From a bacterium (GTDB lineage Bacteria; Patescibacteriota; Saccharimonadia; Saccharimonadales; UBA4665), in the NCBI GenBank assembly GCA_021781915.1, contig JAJXVX010000003.1:1-32696 (forward strand): a DNA stretch of 32,696 bases, written 5' to 3'. This document shows, in pieces, positions 6,623 through 14,800 of the stretch. A program made the translations under genes and the position numbers. Position 1 is the first letter of the stretch. The number at the start of each line of letters is the position of its first letter. The notes under the pieces are model-generated. The model searched no databases. It saw nothing but the letters and a program-made list of their open reading frames with translations, and was not told the origin of the DNA.

Positions 6623-7759
6623 ATGGAAAAGACGCCAGTCCATAGTCGAGCCTTACCTAAAATCGCAGGTGTTGGTATGGCATCGCTTGCCCTAGTAGGT
6701 ACTCTAAAATATCTAGAAATGACCCAGTCATCGAGTGCTAGCAGTCCTGCTGGGGCTACTTCTAGCGAAATACTGCCCGGGCCAAACTCAGATAGATCAC
6801 CAAGACCAAGTCTTAAGCCATGTTTAACGCAAGAAAAAAACCTGGTTGTAGTGAAGGTTTCCAATCAGCCTCCAAGTAGTGTGACTAAGCAAAACCTCAA
6901 TATTTACACTTATTATCCAACCGGCCAAATTGACTCTACGACCTCAACTACTGTAAAGACCACGTCTAAACAAGAAATTTCGACTAATTACACTTATTAT
7001 CCAACCGGTTCTTTGGATCAGTTGAGTAGTCATAGTCTAAAAAAATCTCCCCAAGGTACTAGCGAGAAATGTTTAACGCCAACAGTCTCGGGCATAAATA
7101 TAGAGCTAATCAAAAAGTCCGATATTTTTACTGACGAGCAGATTAATCAGTTGATTGCCAATAGTGGCGTCTATATGGAGGTCGCTAAAAAGTATAACTT
7201 ACCCTGGCAATTACTGGCGACTATACATTGGCGTGAAACTAATTTATCAATGGTAAATCCCGGCAATAACAATGGTTTATTTCAGGTTTATGACGCTTAT
7301 TTTAAACCTGGCCGTCAGACTGAGAGTAATTTTATTTCTCAGGTCGAAATTGCGGCTAGATTACTAGCCGATAATTATGCTAAAAAGGCTCATATTACTG
7401 GTAGGATTAGCGACGGAAAATCTATTAATATGATGGATTTGGGTAATTTATTAATGGCCTATAACGGTCAATCAAGTTATTATTATCATCAAGCCTATGA
7501 CATGGGTTATCATAGTCCTGATCTTGGATTTTTAGGCTCACCGTACGTCTCGAATCTAATAAATCGGTCATTCGATAGTCGGTTCAATGGAAATTGGGAG
7601 CAAATCAGATACGATAATGGCTACGCTATGCCAGCCGACCAAAGACCCGGTACCTTACCGGTTTTCGTACTCTTAATGCAAGCAACTGATCCTGAAATTA
7701 AACTTGATTTTAGTGGTTTTAAACAATCTTTGGCCAAGGATATTACTAAAAGATTCTAA
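6623..7759 (+). CDS. Membrane-anchored transglycosylase/lysozyme-like protein
   Basis: A 378-residue protein with an N-terminal hydrophobic segment (about 13-29), a Ser/Pro-rich linker, two short repeats YTYYPTGQ (95-102) and YTYYPTGS (123-130), and a C-terminal lysozyme-like domain from about 155. In that domain LLATIHWRETN (196-207 region) places a Glu at 205 in the position of the catalytic acid of SLT-type lytic transglycosylases, and NNNGLFQVYD (about 215-225) matches the family GLxQ motif. It probably cleaves or remodels peptidoglycan outside the membrane, of the cell itself or of a partner; the sequence does not decide. An AAAGGA site about 8 nt upstream supports the ATG. The YTYYPTG repeats resemble the YYPNG repeats of YwqK/MORN-like proteins and one motif in the upstream neighbour. 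Confidence 0.8.
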   Translation: MEKTPVHSRALPKIAGVGMASLALVGTLKYLEMTQSSSASSPAGATSSEILPGPNSDRSPRPSLKPCLTQEKNLVVVKVSNQPPSSVTKQNLNIYTYYPTGQIDSTTSTTVKTTSKQEISTNYTYYPTGSLDQLSSHSLKKSPQGTSEKCLTPTVSGINIELIKKSDIFTDEQINQLIANSGVYMEVAKKYNLPWQLLATIHWRETNLSMVNPGNNNGLFQVYDAYFKPGRQTESNFISQVEIAARLLADNYAKKAHITGRISDGKSINMMDLGNLLMAYNGQSSYYYHQAYDMGYHSPDLGFLGSPYVSNLINRSFDSRFNGNWEQIRYDNGYAMPADQRPGTLPVFVLLMQATDPEIKLDFSGFKQSLAKDITKRF

Positions 7760-7782
7760 AATATATTGTTAGTTTACTTTAT

Positions 7783-7811
7783 TGCCGGTGAAACAATTTC
7801 GGCACTTTTTT
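7783..7811 (+). terminator. Rho-independent terminator of the 6048-7759 operon
   Basis: A stem GCCG (7784-7787) pairs with CGGC (7800-7803), extended by a T-A pair outside and a G-U inside, and is followed by a T run at 7806-7811. It lies 24 bp after the stop codon of the transglycosylase gene and before guaB1. The stem is short, so strength is uncertain. Confidence 0.6.
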
Positions 7812-7876
7812 ATTGTTTAATATAAGCATTTTTGTAGTACACTAATATTTGGAAAAAGTGAGGGAAATTAGAGAAA

Positions 7877-9313
7877 ATGAAATTTTTAAAAGACGCTGCT
7901 ATTAACTATGATCTAACCTATAACGATGTATTTTTAATTCCTAGTTACAGTGATGTTGGATCTCGATTCAGCGTTGATTTAACTCCGTCAGATAATATTG
8001 GTACCCATATTCCGATTGTGGTTGCAAATATGAATGCAGTAGCTGGTCGGAGAATGGCTGAAACGGTTGCCAGACGCGGTGGTGTAGCTATCTTGCCCCA
8101 AGATATTCCGTTTGAACGTCTTCAGTCAATGATTAAACAGATTAAAGCCGCCAATCCTATCTATGAAACCCCGATTGTCTTAAAAACTGGTAATCTAGTG
8201 GCCGATGCTCTTAATATAATTAATAAACGAGCTCATGGAGTAGTCCTGATTGTAGACGAAGATAATCATCCAGTTGGTTTAATTACTGAAAAAGAGGCTC
8301 TAGAAGTTGATCGATTTGCTAATTTAGAGACATTTATTAATCCAGCTCTTATATCGTTATCTCAGGACTTAACTGCCAAGGAAATGTTTGAGAAATTGTA
8401 CGAAAATCACATTAACGCTGCACCTGTTATAGATCAAGCCGGCAAATTAGTTGGTATTATGACTCAAAAAAGTGCCCTGAGAGCTAGTTTATATGAGCCG
8501 GCGCTTGGCAAAGACGGTAAGTTGATGGTTGGAGTGGCAGTTGGAGTGAATGGCGACGTTAAATCTAAAGTTGAAAAAGTATTATCTTTTGGAGTAGATG
8601 TATTGGTCATGGATACAGCCCATGGTCATCAGAAAAAAATGATAGAAGCTATCAAAATTGCCCGGTCAATAAGTCAAGACGTTCAGATAGTGGCTGGTAA
8701 TGTTGTGACAGCTCAGGCCACCAACGATTTAATTGATGCTGGGGCTAATATAGTAAAAGTTGGTGTTGGTCCGGGAGCTATGTGTATTACCAGAATGATG
8801 ACGGGAGTAGGTAGACCACAGTTTAGTGCTGTCCTTGAATGTTCGGCTGTCGCTCGGTCCCGTGGTGCAAAAGTTTGGGCTGACGGGGGAATTAAGTATC
8901 CTCGGGATGTTGCCTTAGCGGTGGCAGCCGGCGCCAGTGCGGTTATGATTGGGTCTTGGTTTTCCGGAACTTATGAAAGTGCTGGCGATATTCTGCGAGA
9001 CGAAAGAGGACTATATAAAGAAAATTTTGGTATGGCATCAAAAAGAGCCGTTCAAAATAGAAGCCAAGATAATCACCCTTATGATCGATCATTGAAGGAG
9101 TTTTTTGAAGAAGGAATTTCAAATTCTAAATTATACATCGACGATAAAACCCCAGGAGTAGAAGATATTATTGATCAAATTACTTCAGGTCTTCGAAGTT
9201 CGATGTCTTATGCCGGCGCAACTTCTTTGGAAGATTTTTACGATAAAGCAATCGTTGGAATTCAATCAGCGGCTGGATACGAAGAAGGTAAGGCTGTTAG
9301 TTCTAGTTGGTAG
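7877..9313 (+). CDS. guaB1: GuaB1-type CBS-domain enzyme, probable GMP reductase
   Basis: A 478-residue member of the IMP dehydrogenase/GMP reductase family: a TIM barrel split by two CBS domains (about 94-210). The catalytic loop reads VGVGPGAMCITRMMTGVGRP with the catalytic Cys at about 303. GAMC...RMMTGVGRPQFSAVLEC and the N-terminal YDLTYNDVFL...VVANMNAVAGRRMAE are signatures of actinobacterial GuaB1, not of canonical IMP dehydrogenase (GSICTTR). The mobile flap with the IMPDH Arg-Tyr dyad (SDRYFQ) is missing; the equivalent region reads MASKRAV...EEGIS. Mycobacterial GuaB1 has been shown to be a GMP reductase, so the likely reaction is NADPH-dependent GMP to IMP, with CBS domains sensing nucleotides. 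A GAGGGA purine site precedes the ATG. It is convergent with the permease gene, with 11 bp between stops. Confidence 0.88.
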   Translation: MKFLKDAAINYDLTYNDVFLIPSYSDVGSRFSVDLTPSDNIGTHIPIVVANMNAVAGRRMAETVARRGGVAILPQDIPFERLQSMIKQIKAANPIYETPIVLKTGNLVADALNIINKRAHGVVLIVDEDNHPVGLITEKEALEVDRFANLETFINPALISLSQDLTAKEMFEKLYENHINAAPVIDQAGKLVGIMTQKSALRASLYEPALGKDGKLMVGVAVGVNGDVKSKVEKVLSFGVDVLVMDTAHGHQKKMIEAIKIARSISQDVQIVAGNVVTAQATNDLIDAGANIVKVGVGPGAMCITRMMTGVGRPQFSAVLECSAVARSRGAKVWADGGIKYPRDVALAVAAGASAVMIGSWFSGTYESAGDILRDERGLYKENFGMASKRAVQNRSQDNHPYDRSLKEFFEEGISNSKLYIDDKTPGVEDIIDQITSGLRSSMSYAGATSLEDFYDKAIVGIQSAAGYEEGKAVSSSW

Positions 9314-9324
9314 TAAGAATATAT

Positions 9325-10170
9325 TTAAATCTGTTCCAAGATTTTTTTGCCAATTGTATTTAGAATTAAGATTGTTCCGACTGTTGTTAAGACAAAACCA
9401 ATCACAGCAATTAGCCATAAATTATTTTTTGGATGATCGTGAAAAAAAATAATGCCAAATAAAATAGGGAAAATAGTTTCAAAAGCGATGACTATTGTGT
9501 TGACATATGATGCTCTGGCTTTTTTCAACGCAATCGTGAAAAAAATCATTCCAACGACGCTATAGATAAAGATTGACCAAATTAAAGGACTACCAAAAAC
9601 GCTCAAATAATTTTTACCAAAATGAAGCGCTCGGCCGACTACAGCTATTGCTCCAAAAGATAATCCGGTTATTGAAGCCAAAACGAAAGTTGAATACTTA
9701 GCTAAGTATTTTGTGAAAATAATACCCAGCAAAGTTAAGATTAATGGTGTTATAACCAACCAAAATTCAGTTAGAGTCGATATTTTAGTCGGTCTTTCGG
9801 GGCTGGCGATTGCCGTCAGTAATCCAAGGCCAACAAACATTAATCCAAGCGATAAAATTAATTTAAGCGTCGGTTTGGATTTTAGGATGATCATTTCTAT
9901 CAGGATAGTGAAGATAACACTACAGGCAATAATTGGTTGAACTACAAATAATGGTAATCGATGAACGGCAACCAATGATAATAACCAGGCAATAATATCG
10001 AGTACTACTCCGATTATGTAGTTAAGACTACTCCTTAAATTTAAAAATAAATTTATACCGGATGTTTGCTTGTTGCTTATTCTATCAACAGCAATTTTTT
10101 CTAAAACGACCGCACTACCATTAGACATGGCACTCAAAAAAGCTGATGAAATGGCTATTATTAAAAACAT
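9325..10170 (-). CDS. DMT-superfamily permease (EamA/NIPA-like)
   Basis: A 281-residue polytopic membrane protein with about nine to ten hydrophobic helices filling nearly the whole chain. It has an internal two-fold look: a first half ending near 120 (ILKSKPTLK loop) and a second half beginning with LTEFWLVITPLILTLLG, as in drug/metabolite transporters. The N-terminus with its small residues and following Asn-Gly (MSNGSAVVLEK) recalls NIPA/EamA proteins, but substrate cannot be read from sequence. It starts 17 nt after the stop of the kelch-repeat gene on the same strand, so it is probably co-transcribed. There is no convincing Shine-Dalgarno site. C-terminus is convergent with guaB1. Confidence 0.8.
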   Translation of the reverse strand: MFLIIAISSAFLSAMSNGSAVVLEKIAVDRISNKQTSGINLFLNLRSSLNYIIGVVLDIIAWLLSLVAVHRLPLFVVQPIIACSVIFTILIEMIILKSKPTLKLILSLGLMFVGLGLLTAIASPERPTKISTLTEFWLVITPLILTLLGIIFTKYLAKYSTFVLASITGLSFGAIAVVGRALHFGKNYLSVFGSPLIWSIFIYSVVGMIFFTIALKKARASYVNTIVIAFETIFPILFGIIFFHDHPKNNLWLIAVIGFVLTTVGTILILNTIGKKILEQI

Positions 10171-10187
10171 CTATATTAAATTTAATC

Positions 10188-13100
10188 CTATAGTGGTGGA
10201 GCATCAAGAGTTTGCAAGCTACCATTGCTGAAAGTTTTTCCACCCCTCAATCTATAGGCAGATGCTGGGTGATAATAGACAGTCGAATAACTAAGTGAAC
10301 TACGATTGCCAAAAACATCGGGGAATGTTGCTGTCTGGGTATCGTCTAGAATGTATGTTACGAACATGTACCTGCCAATATTGGTGGTTGATCCGCAGCC
10401 GTTTGAAGTAAATACGAGAGGTTTAGGTAGACCCAAGAAACTAAGTCCCAAGGGTAATTTAGTCTGACTATTGAATGTTGTGCAGGCGTTGGAGGCAAAT
10501 TCATATCTTACTCTAATTCCACCTGGACCACTTATTCCTCCGAGTCCGGGATTTGTTAGGTTGGTTGTGCAAAGACCACTATTGCAAGCACCACCATTAA
10601 CTAATATTTCGATTGGAGTTGGGTCGTTTGTACTAGATCCAGTAAAATCTAGTAACATTGAATATCTACCTACTCTTGGCAGGGACTGAAGACCAGCATA
10701 TGATACTGTTGATTGAAGTGTTGAGCCTGATATTGTAGCGCCACCAATTTCATAGACATAGCCATTATAGACAACTGATGTTGCCATATATAAACCAGTA
10801 GCTGGTACTGAAGTTTCAGTCCAGTTACCAAGTGTTCCATCAGAATTAATTGGTGCGTATTCGACTCCTGTTGCTGCGGTACTATTAGCACTACCTTCAA
10901 TTTCATAGACATAACCATTGTAGGCCACCGAAGTTGCCATACTATCCCCCAAAGTACCGTTTATTATATTGATTAGACTAGTCGTTGCTGTCCAAGTTCC
11001 GAGCGCTCCGTTTGAACTAATTGGTGCATAATATACTAACGAAGTTGGGTTTGATCCACTATTACCACCAATTTCGTATAAGTATCCATTATATGCAACT
11101 GATGTTGCGTACCAGCCCATAGTCGGCAGACTAGTCGTTGCTGTCCAAGTTCCGAGTGCCCCAGCTGTTCCAGTACACCCTCCAAGACCGCTATTTGTTG
11201 ATGTGCAAATCAAAGCATAATCTACCACCGTATTGCCACCACCTATCTCATAGACATAACCATTGTAGGCCACCGACGTTGCATTTTGAACTGCGGCCGG
11301 CAGACTAGTCGTTGCTGTCCAAGTTCCGAGTGCCCCAGCTGTTCCAGTACACCCTCCAAGACCGCTATTTGTTGATGTGCAAATCAAAGCATAATCCACC
11401 ACTGCGGTTGTAGCAGTGGTATAGCCACCTATCTCATAAACATAACCATTGTAGGCCACCGACGTTGCTGCATCGGTTGCGGCCGGCAGACTAGTCGTTG
11501 CTGTCCAGGTACCCAATGTTCCGTTAGAATTAATTGGCGCATAATCAACCACCGCACTAACAGATCCACTATTTCCACCTATCTCATAGACATAACCATT
11601 GTAGGCCACCGACGTTGCTGCATCGGTTGCGGCCGGCAGACTTGTTGTGGTATTCCAACTACTTAGAGTACCGGGGCCTCCATTGTTGATTTGAGCATAG
11701 TCAACCGTAGCGACGTTTGCTGTAGTATAACCTCCGATTTTGTAGAGAAAACCGCCGTAAACTGCAGATGTGATTACGGCAGTTCCTGTTGGCAGAGCGG
11801 CTGTAGTCGTCCAGGCCCCCAATGTTCCATTCGAATTTATCAGTGCGTATTGAACTACTGCTGTAGAAGCTGTAGTATAGCCCCCAATCTCGTATAAATA
11901 GCCATTATTTACTTGGACTGAATCATAGTCAGTAGCAGTCGGCAGACTAGTCGTTGTGCTCCAAGTTCCAAGTGTCCCAGCCGTACCGGTACACCCTCCG
12001 ACGCCACTATTTAATGTAGTACAGATTAGAGCATAATAGACAGTCGCAATAATTGAAGTTCCATTATATCCACCGACCAAATAAACATAGGTGTTGTTTG
12101 TTGTTGCCGTAGACACGTCGGTCGTGACCGGCAGACTAGTCGTTGTGCTCCAAGTTCCAAGTGTCCCAGCCGTACCGGTACACCCTCCGACGCCACTATT
12201 TAATGTAGTACAGATTAGAGCATAATAGACAGCAGATTGGGTAACAGTCTTATTATGAGATGTAATAGCGCCACCTATCTCATAAACATAGCCATTAGCC
12301 GTAATTGAAGCAGAGTTAAAGGTGGCAGCCGGCAGACTAGTCGTTGTGTTCCAAGTTCCAAGTGTCCCGCCAGTGATTTGGGCGTAGTAAACAACGGCCG
12401 TCGCTGCTGACGTAAGCCCACCTATCTCATAAACATAGCCATTGTATTCGATTGAAGATGACTCAGAAGTCGCGACTGGCAGACTGGTAGTCGCTGTCCA
12501 GGTCCCAATCGCCCCAGCAACTCCGGTACACCCCCCGATGCCACTATTGGCTGTCGTACAAATCAGAGCAGAATCAACAGTCGTAACAGGACTAGTGGAG
12601 GTTGTTTGACCACCTATCTCGAATAGATAACCATTATAGGCTACAGACGTTGCATAAGCTGTAATAGCCGGCAGACTGGTTGTCGCCGTCCAAACTCCCA
12701 AATATCCAACTGGGTTGATGGCTACAGACGTAACAGTTGCGACATTTGTGCCGTTCTGGGTACCGGCTAATTCATAGACATATCCATTTAACACAGCAGA
12801 TGTAGCTCTGGTAACACTAACACCAACACCGTTTGTCGCCGTCCACGCCCCGATTGTTCCGTCAGAATTAATCGGGGCATAATGAGCTGTAGAAGTAATC
12901 AAATAAATGTAACCGTTATAAACTCCACCTGATGCTGATGCATAGGCTGCCGGTAGGGCAGTCGTCGTAATCCACGCCCCAAGCGAACCGTTAGAATTAA
13001 TTGGTACATAATAGACAGTCGTAACACCGGCTGTGCCATTGTTACCACCCATTTCGTAGATGTAGCCGTTATAAACAACCGACGTAGCAAGTTTAGTGGC

Positions 13101-14609
13101 GACCGGCAAACTGGTTGTCGCCGTCCACGCCCCAAGCGTCCCATTGGCATTGACCGGTGCATAGTAAACATTAGCCATAACTGTACCGGTTGAGTCGTTA
13201 CCACCCATTTCGTAGATGTAGCCGTTATAAACAACCGACGTGGCAACGGAAGCGGCTGTCGGTAAACTGGTTGTCGCCGTCCACGCCCCAAGCGTCCCAT
13301 TGGAGTTAACTTGAGCATAGTCGACAACCGTAACTGAAGGTGATCCACTACCGTCATTACCACCAATTTCATAGATGTAGCCGTTATAAACAACCGACGT
13401 GGCGTAGTAAGTACCTAAAGGCAGACTAGTAGTTGGATTCCAAGCTCCAATTGTTCCTGCGCTGATTGTTGCATAATCAACCACTGGGCTTAAGGTTGTA
13501 GTGTAGCCACCAATTTCATAGATGTAGCCGTTGTAAACAACCGTAGTGGCGCTATAGACGGCAGCTGGCAAAGCTGTAGTAGTCGACCAACTACCAGCAC
13601 TCCCACCAGTTAATGAACCTTCCGTAATTTGATTATTGGTTGTATCAATTTGAATGTCACTTTCATTATTACCGAGTTGCCAATTACTGGCCGATACAAC
13701 TACAATGCTTGGGTCAATTGAAAAACTTCCATGGATTTGGTTTAATCTACTGGCAGAAATTGTCACAATATCGCCACTTAAACTAATCTTTAGGTTGTGA
13801 CTAGCTGAAGATACTTTACCGTTGTCTGTAAAAATTTTTAAAGCTGGCAAAACAAAAACTAAATTATTCTTAACAGAATTTTCTCGTGCACTAATAACTG
13901 CCTGCTGGTCAGATAGAGAACCGTAGCTGATATTACCGAACAAAGCAGGATTAGCTGAGTAGATACCTAGATTGCCGCCTGGCATCATTCTAGCCTCTAA
14001 ACTGCTAGGTAGTTTTAATTTAAAACGAAGAACTATGCTGTTTGGGGCTTTTGAGTATACGATATCTTCTTTAGTGCCATTGGCTTTGACGGTATAGATA
14101 AGCTTTGGGCCATTTACTCCGATTGGATAAACTAGGTGGTTTGATACATATTGTCCTGGTAGAGTTTTAAACAAAGGAATCATCGTAAAAGATAAATTAC
14201 TTTTGTTATCATAGGTCGTAATACCACTGTTTATATTGGTTGGTAATTTGACACTAAAAGGTAGCCTGCCATTAGGGTTATAGCCGATTGTTAGATGTCC
14301 TGATTGGTGCCCCATGCCAGGAAATTCCGTGCTAGACTTATTGATTGAAGATTGTCCTAGAATGTATGAAGCTGTTTTTTTGTCGTAGGCAAATTGTTTC
14401 AGTAGGCTTTGATCCGGTGGCCCGACTAGGTTTTGGATACTAGCCGATAACTTATAACTGTTTGAAACAAGTATGTTAAATGTCGCGATTGAACCAGCCA
14501 CAATAACAACAAAAATAATAGACCCGACAATCGTGTAGACTTCTTTGCGTTTTTTAAGAAGTTTAGTTTTTTTAAGTCGAGCTAAAATCTTTGTGTCTAG
14601 TTTGAACAT
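10188..14609 (-). CDS. Giant surface protein with 18 kelch-like repeats
   Basis: A 1473-residue protein with a basic cytoplasmic N-terminus, one transmembrane helix at about 27-47 and a very large extracytoplasmic part. Residues about 50-310 form a unique beta-rich domain. Then come 18 kelch-like repeats of about 50-65 residues, each with the core ATSVAYNGYVYEIGG, a variable loop, VDYAxI and LGTWTATTSLP. Five repeats carry a longer Cys-containing loop (ICTxxNSGxGGCTGxAG) in place of INSNG. A Cys-rich C-terminal domain of about 150 residues ends the protein. Kelch repeats fold as beta-propeller blades; 18 would suit three six-bladed propellers. I infer an adhesin or surface recognition protein. 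Some repeats are identical over about 100 bp of DNA, so recombination and assembly errors are possible. A perfect palindrome overlaps its -10. Confidence 0.9.
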   Translation of the reverse strand: MFKLDTKILARLKKTKLLKKRKEVYTIVGSIIFVVIVAGSIATFNILVSNSYKLSASIQNLVGPPDQSLLKQFAYDKKTASYILGQSSINKSSTEFPGMGHQSGHLTIGYNPNGRLPFSVKLPTNINSGITTYDNKSNLSFTMIPLFKTLPGQYVSNHLVYPIGVNGPKLIYTVKANGTKEDIVYSKAPNSIVLRFKLKLPSSLEARMMPGGNLGIYSANPALFGNISYGSLSDQQAVISARENSVKNNLVFVLPALKIFTDNGKVSSASHNLKISLSGDIVTISASRLNQIHGSFSIDPSIVVVSASNWQLGNNESDIQIDTTNNQITEGSLTGGSAGSWSTTTALPAAVYSATTVVYNGYIYEIGGYTTTLSPVVDYATISAGTIGAWNPTTSLPLGTYYATSVVYNGYIYEIGGNDGSGSPSVTVVDYAQVNSNGTLGAWTATTSLPTAASVATSVVYNGYIYEMGGNDSTGTVMANVYYAPVNANGTLGAWTATTSLPVATKLATSVVYNGYIYEMGGNNGTAGVTTVYYVPINSNGSLGAWITTTALPAAYASASGGVYNGYIYLITSTAHYAPINSDGTIGAWTATNGVGVSVTRATSAVLNGYVYELAGTQNGTNVATVTSVAINPVGYLGVWTATTSLPAITAYATSVAYNGYLFEIGGQTTSTSPVTTVDSALICTTANSGIGGCTGVAGAIGTWTATTSLPVATSESSSIEYNGYVYEIGGLTSAATAVVYYAQITGGTLGTWNTTTSLPAATFNSASITANGYVYEIGGAITSHNKTVTQSAVYYALICTTLNSGVGGCTGTAGTLGTWSTTTSLPVTTDVSTATTNNTYVYLVGGYNGTSIIATVYYALICTTLNSGVGGCTGTAGTLGTWSTTTSLPTATDYDSVQVNNGYLYEIGGYTTASTAVVQYALINSNGTLGAWTTTAALPTGTAVITSAVYGGFLYKIGGYTTANVATVDYAQINNGGPGTLSSWNTTTSLPAATDAATSVAYNGYVYEIGGNSGSVSAVVDYAPINSNGTLGTWTATTSLPAATDAATSVAYNGYVYEIGGYTTATTAVVDYALICTSTNSGLGGCTGTAGALGTWTATTSLPAAVQNATSVAYNGYVYEIGGGNTVVDYALICTSTNSGLGGCTGTAGALGTWTATTSLPTMGWYATSVAYNGYLYEIGGNSGSNPTSLVYYAPISSNGALGTWTATTSLINIINGTLGDSMATSVAYNGYVYEIEGSANSTAATGVEYAPINSDGTLGNWTETSVPATGLYMATSVVYNGYVYEIGGATISGSTLQSTVSYAGLQSLPRVGRYSMLLDFTGSSTNDPTPIEILVNGGACNSGLCTTNLTNPGLGGISGPGGIRVRYEFASNACTTFNSQTKLPLGLSFLGLPKPLVFTSNGCGSTTNIGRYMFVTYILDDTQTATFPDVFGNRSSLSYSTVYYHPASAYRLRGGKTFSNGSLQTLDAPPL
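11124..11396 (-). repeat. 99-bp identical direct repeat within the kelch gene
   Basis: Positions 11124-11222 are identical to 11298-11396 (offset 174 bp, about one repeat unit). The block covers the Cys-loop and the LGTWTATTSLP segment of two neighbouring blades. Exact DNA identity implies recent duplication or gene conversion. Confidence 0.85.
11940..12232 (-). repeat. 104-bp identical direct repeat within the kelch gene
   Basis: Positions 11940-12043 are identical to 12129-12232 (offset 189 bp). It encodes a second version of the Cys-loop blade segment (ICTTLNSGVGGCTG). It is a separate duplication from the 11124-11396 pair. Confidence 0.85.
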
Positions 14610-14620
14610 TCTATCTGAAT

Positions 14621-14626
14621 ATTATA
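14621..14626 (-). promoter_or_regulatory. -10 of the kelch-protein gene
   Basis: Consensus TATAAT on the minus strand ends 11 nt before the ATG at 14609. The -35 region is weak. No Shine-Dalgarno site precedes the ATG, which fits a leaderless or very short-leader mRNA. Confidence 0.5.
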
Positions 14627-14645
14627 ACAATTTAGATTGTTATAA
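14622..14645. promoter_or_regulatory. Perfect 10-bp inverted repeat overlapping the kelch-gene promoter
   Basis: Arms TTATAACAAT (14622-14631) and ATTGTTATAA (14636-14645) are perfect complements with a 4-nt spacer. The repeat covers the -10 and the spacer. The half-site TTGTTA recurs directly downstream (near 14647-14652). A candidate operator for control of the surface protein. Confidence 0.55.
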
Positions 14646-14780
14646 TTGTTAATTTTATTAGTTAATTTAAATTTAAAACAGTACTAGTATTATAGCCTAT
14701 TATCCTCTATCTTAGCGAATATTAAGCTCTTGAAGGTAATTAATATTTTTATCGTTTCGATAGCGGTCTAAGGTGTAACT

Positions 14781-14789
14781 TGATATAAT
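14781..14789 (+). promoter_or_regulatory. Extended -10 promoter of rmuC
   Basis: TGA-TATAAT: an extended -10 with TATAAT at 14784-14789, ending 11 nt before the ATG at 14801. No good -35 and no Shine-Dalgarno site. Confidence 0.5.
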
Positions 14790-14800
14790 TAAAAATAAGC

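Noticed and set aside
9171-9452. 93-codon plus-strand frame overlapping guaB1 and the permease
   Set aside because: It runs out of frame through two well-supported genes and has low-complexity, unlikely composition.
10174-10185. 12-bp palindrome ATTAAATTTAAT before the permease gene
   Set aside because: AT-only, likely by chance at this base composition, with no associated promoter.
12899-13393. Open frame of 164 codons on the minus strand within the kelch gene
   Set aside because: It is an alternative frame of the repetitive kelch coding sequence; its apparent repeats (ATSTKWVV, MGRLGRGRRQ) mirror the real blades.
10188-13620. Regularly spaced DNA repeats suggestive of CRISPR or a satellite
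   Set aside because: Units are about 150-190 bp, stay in one reading frame and encode kelch blades; there are no short spacers between identical short repeats.
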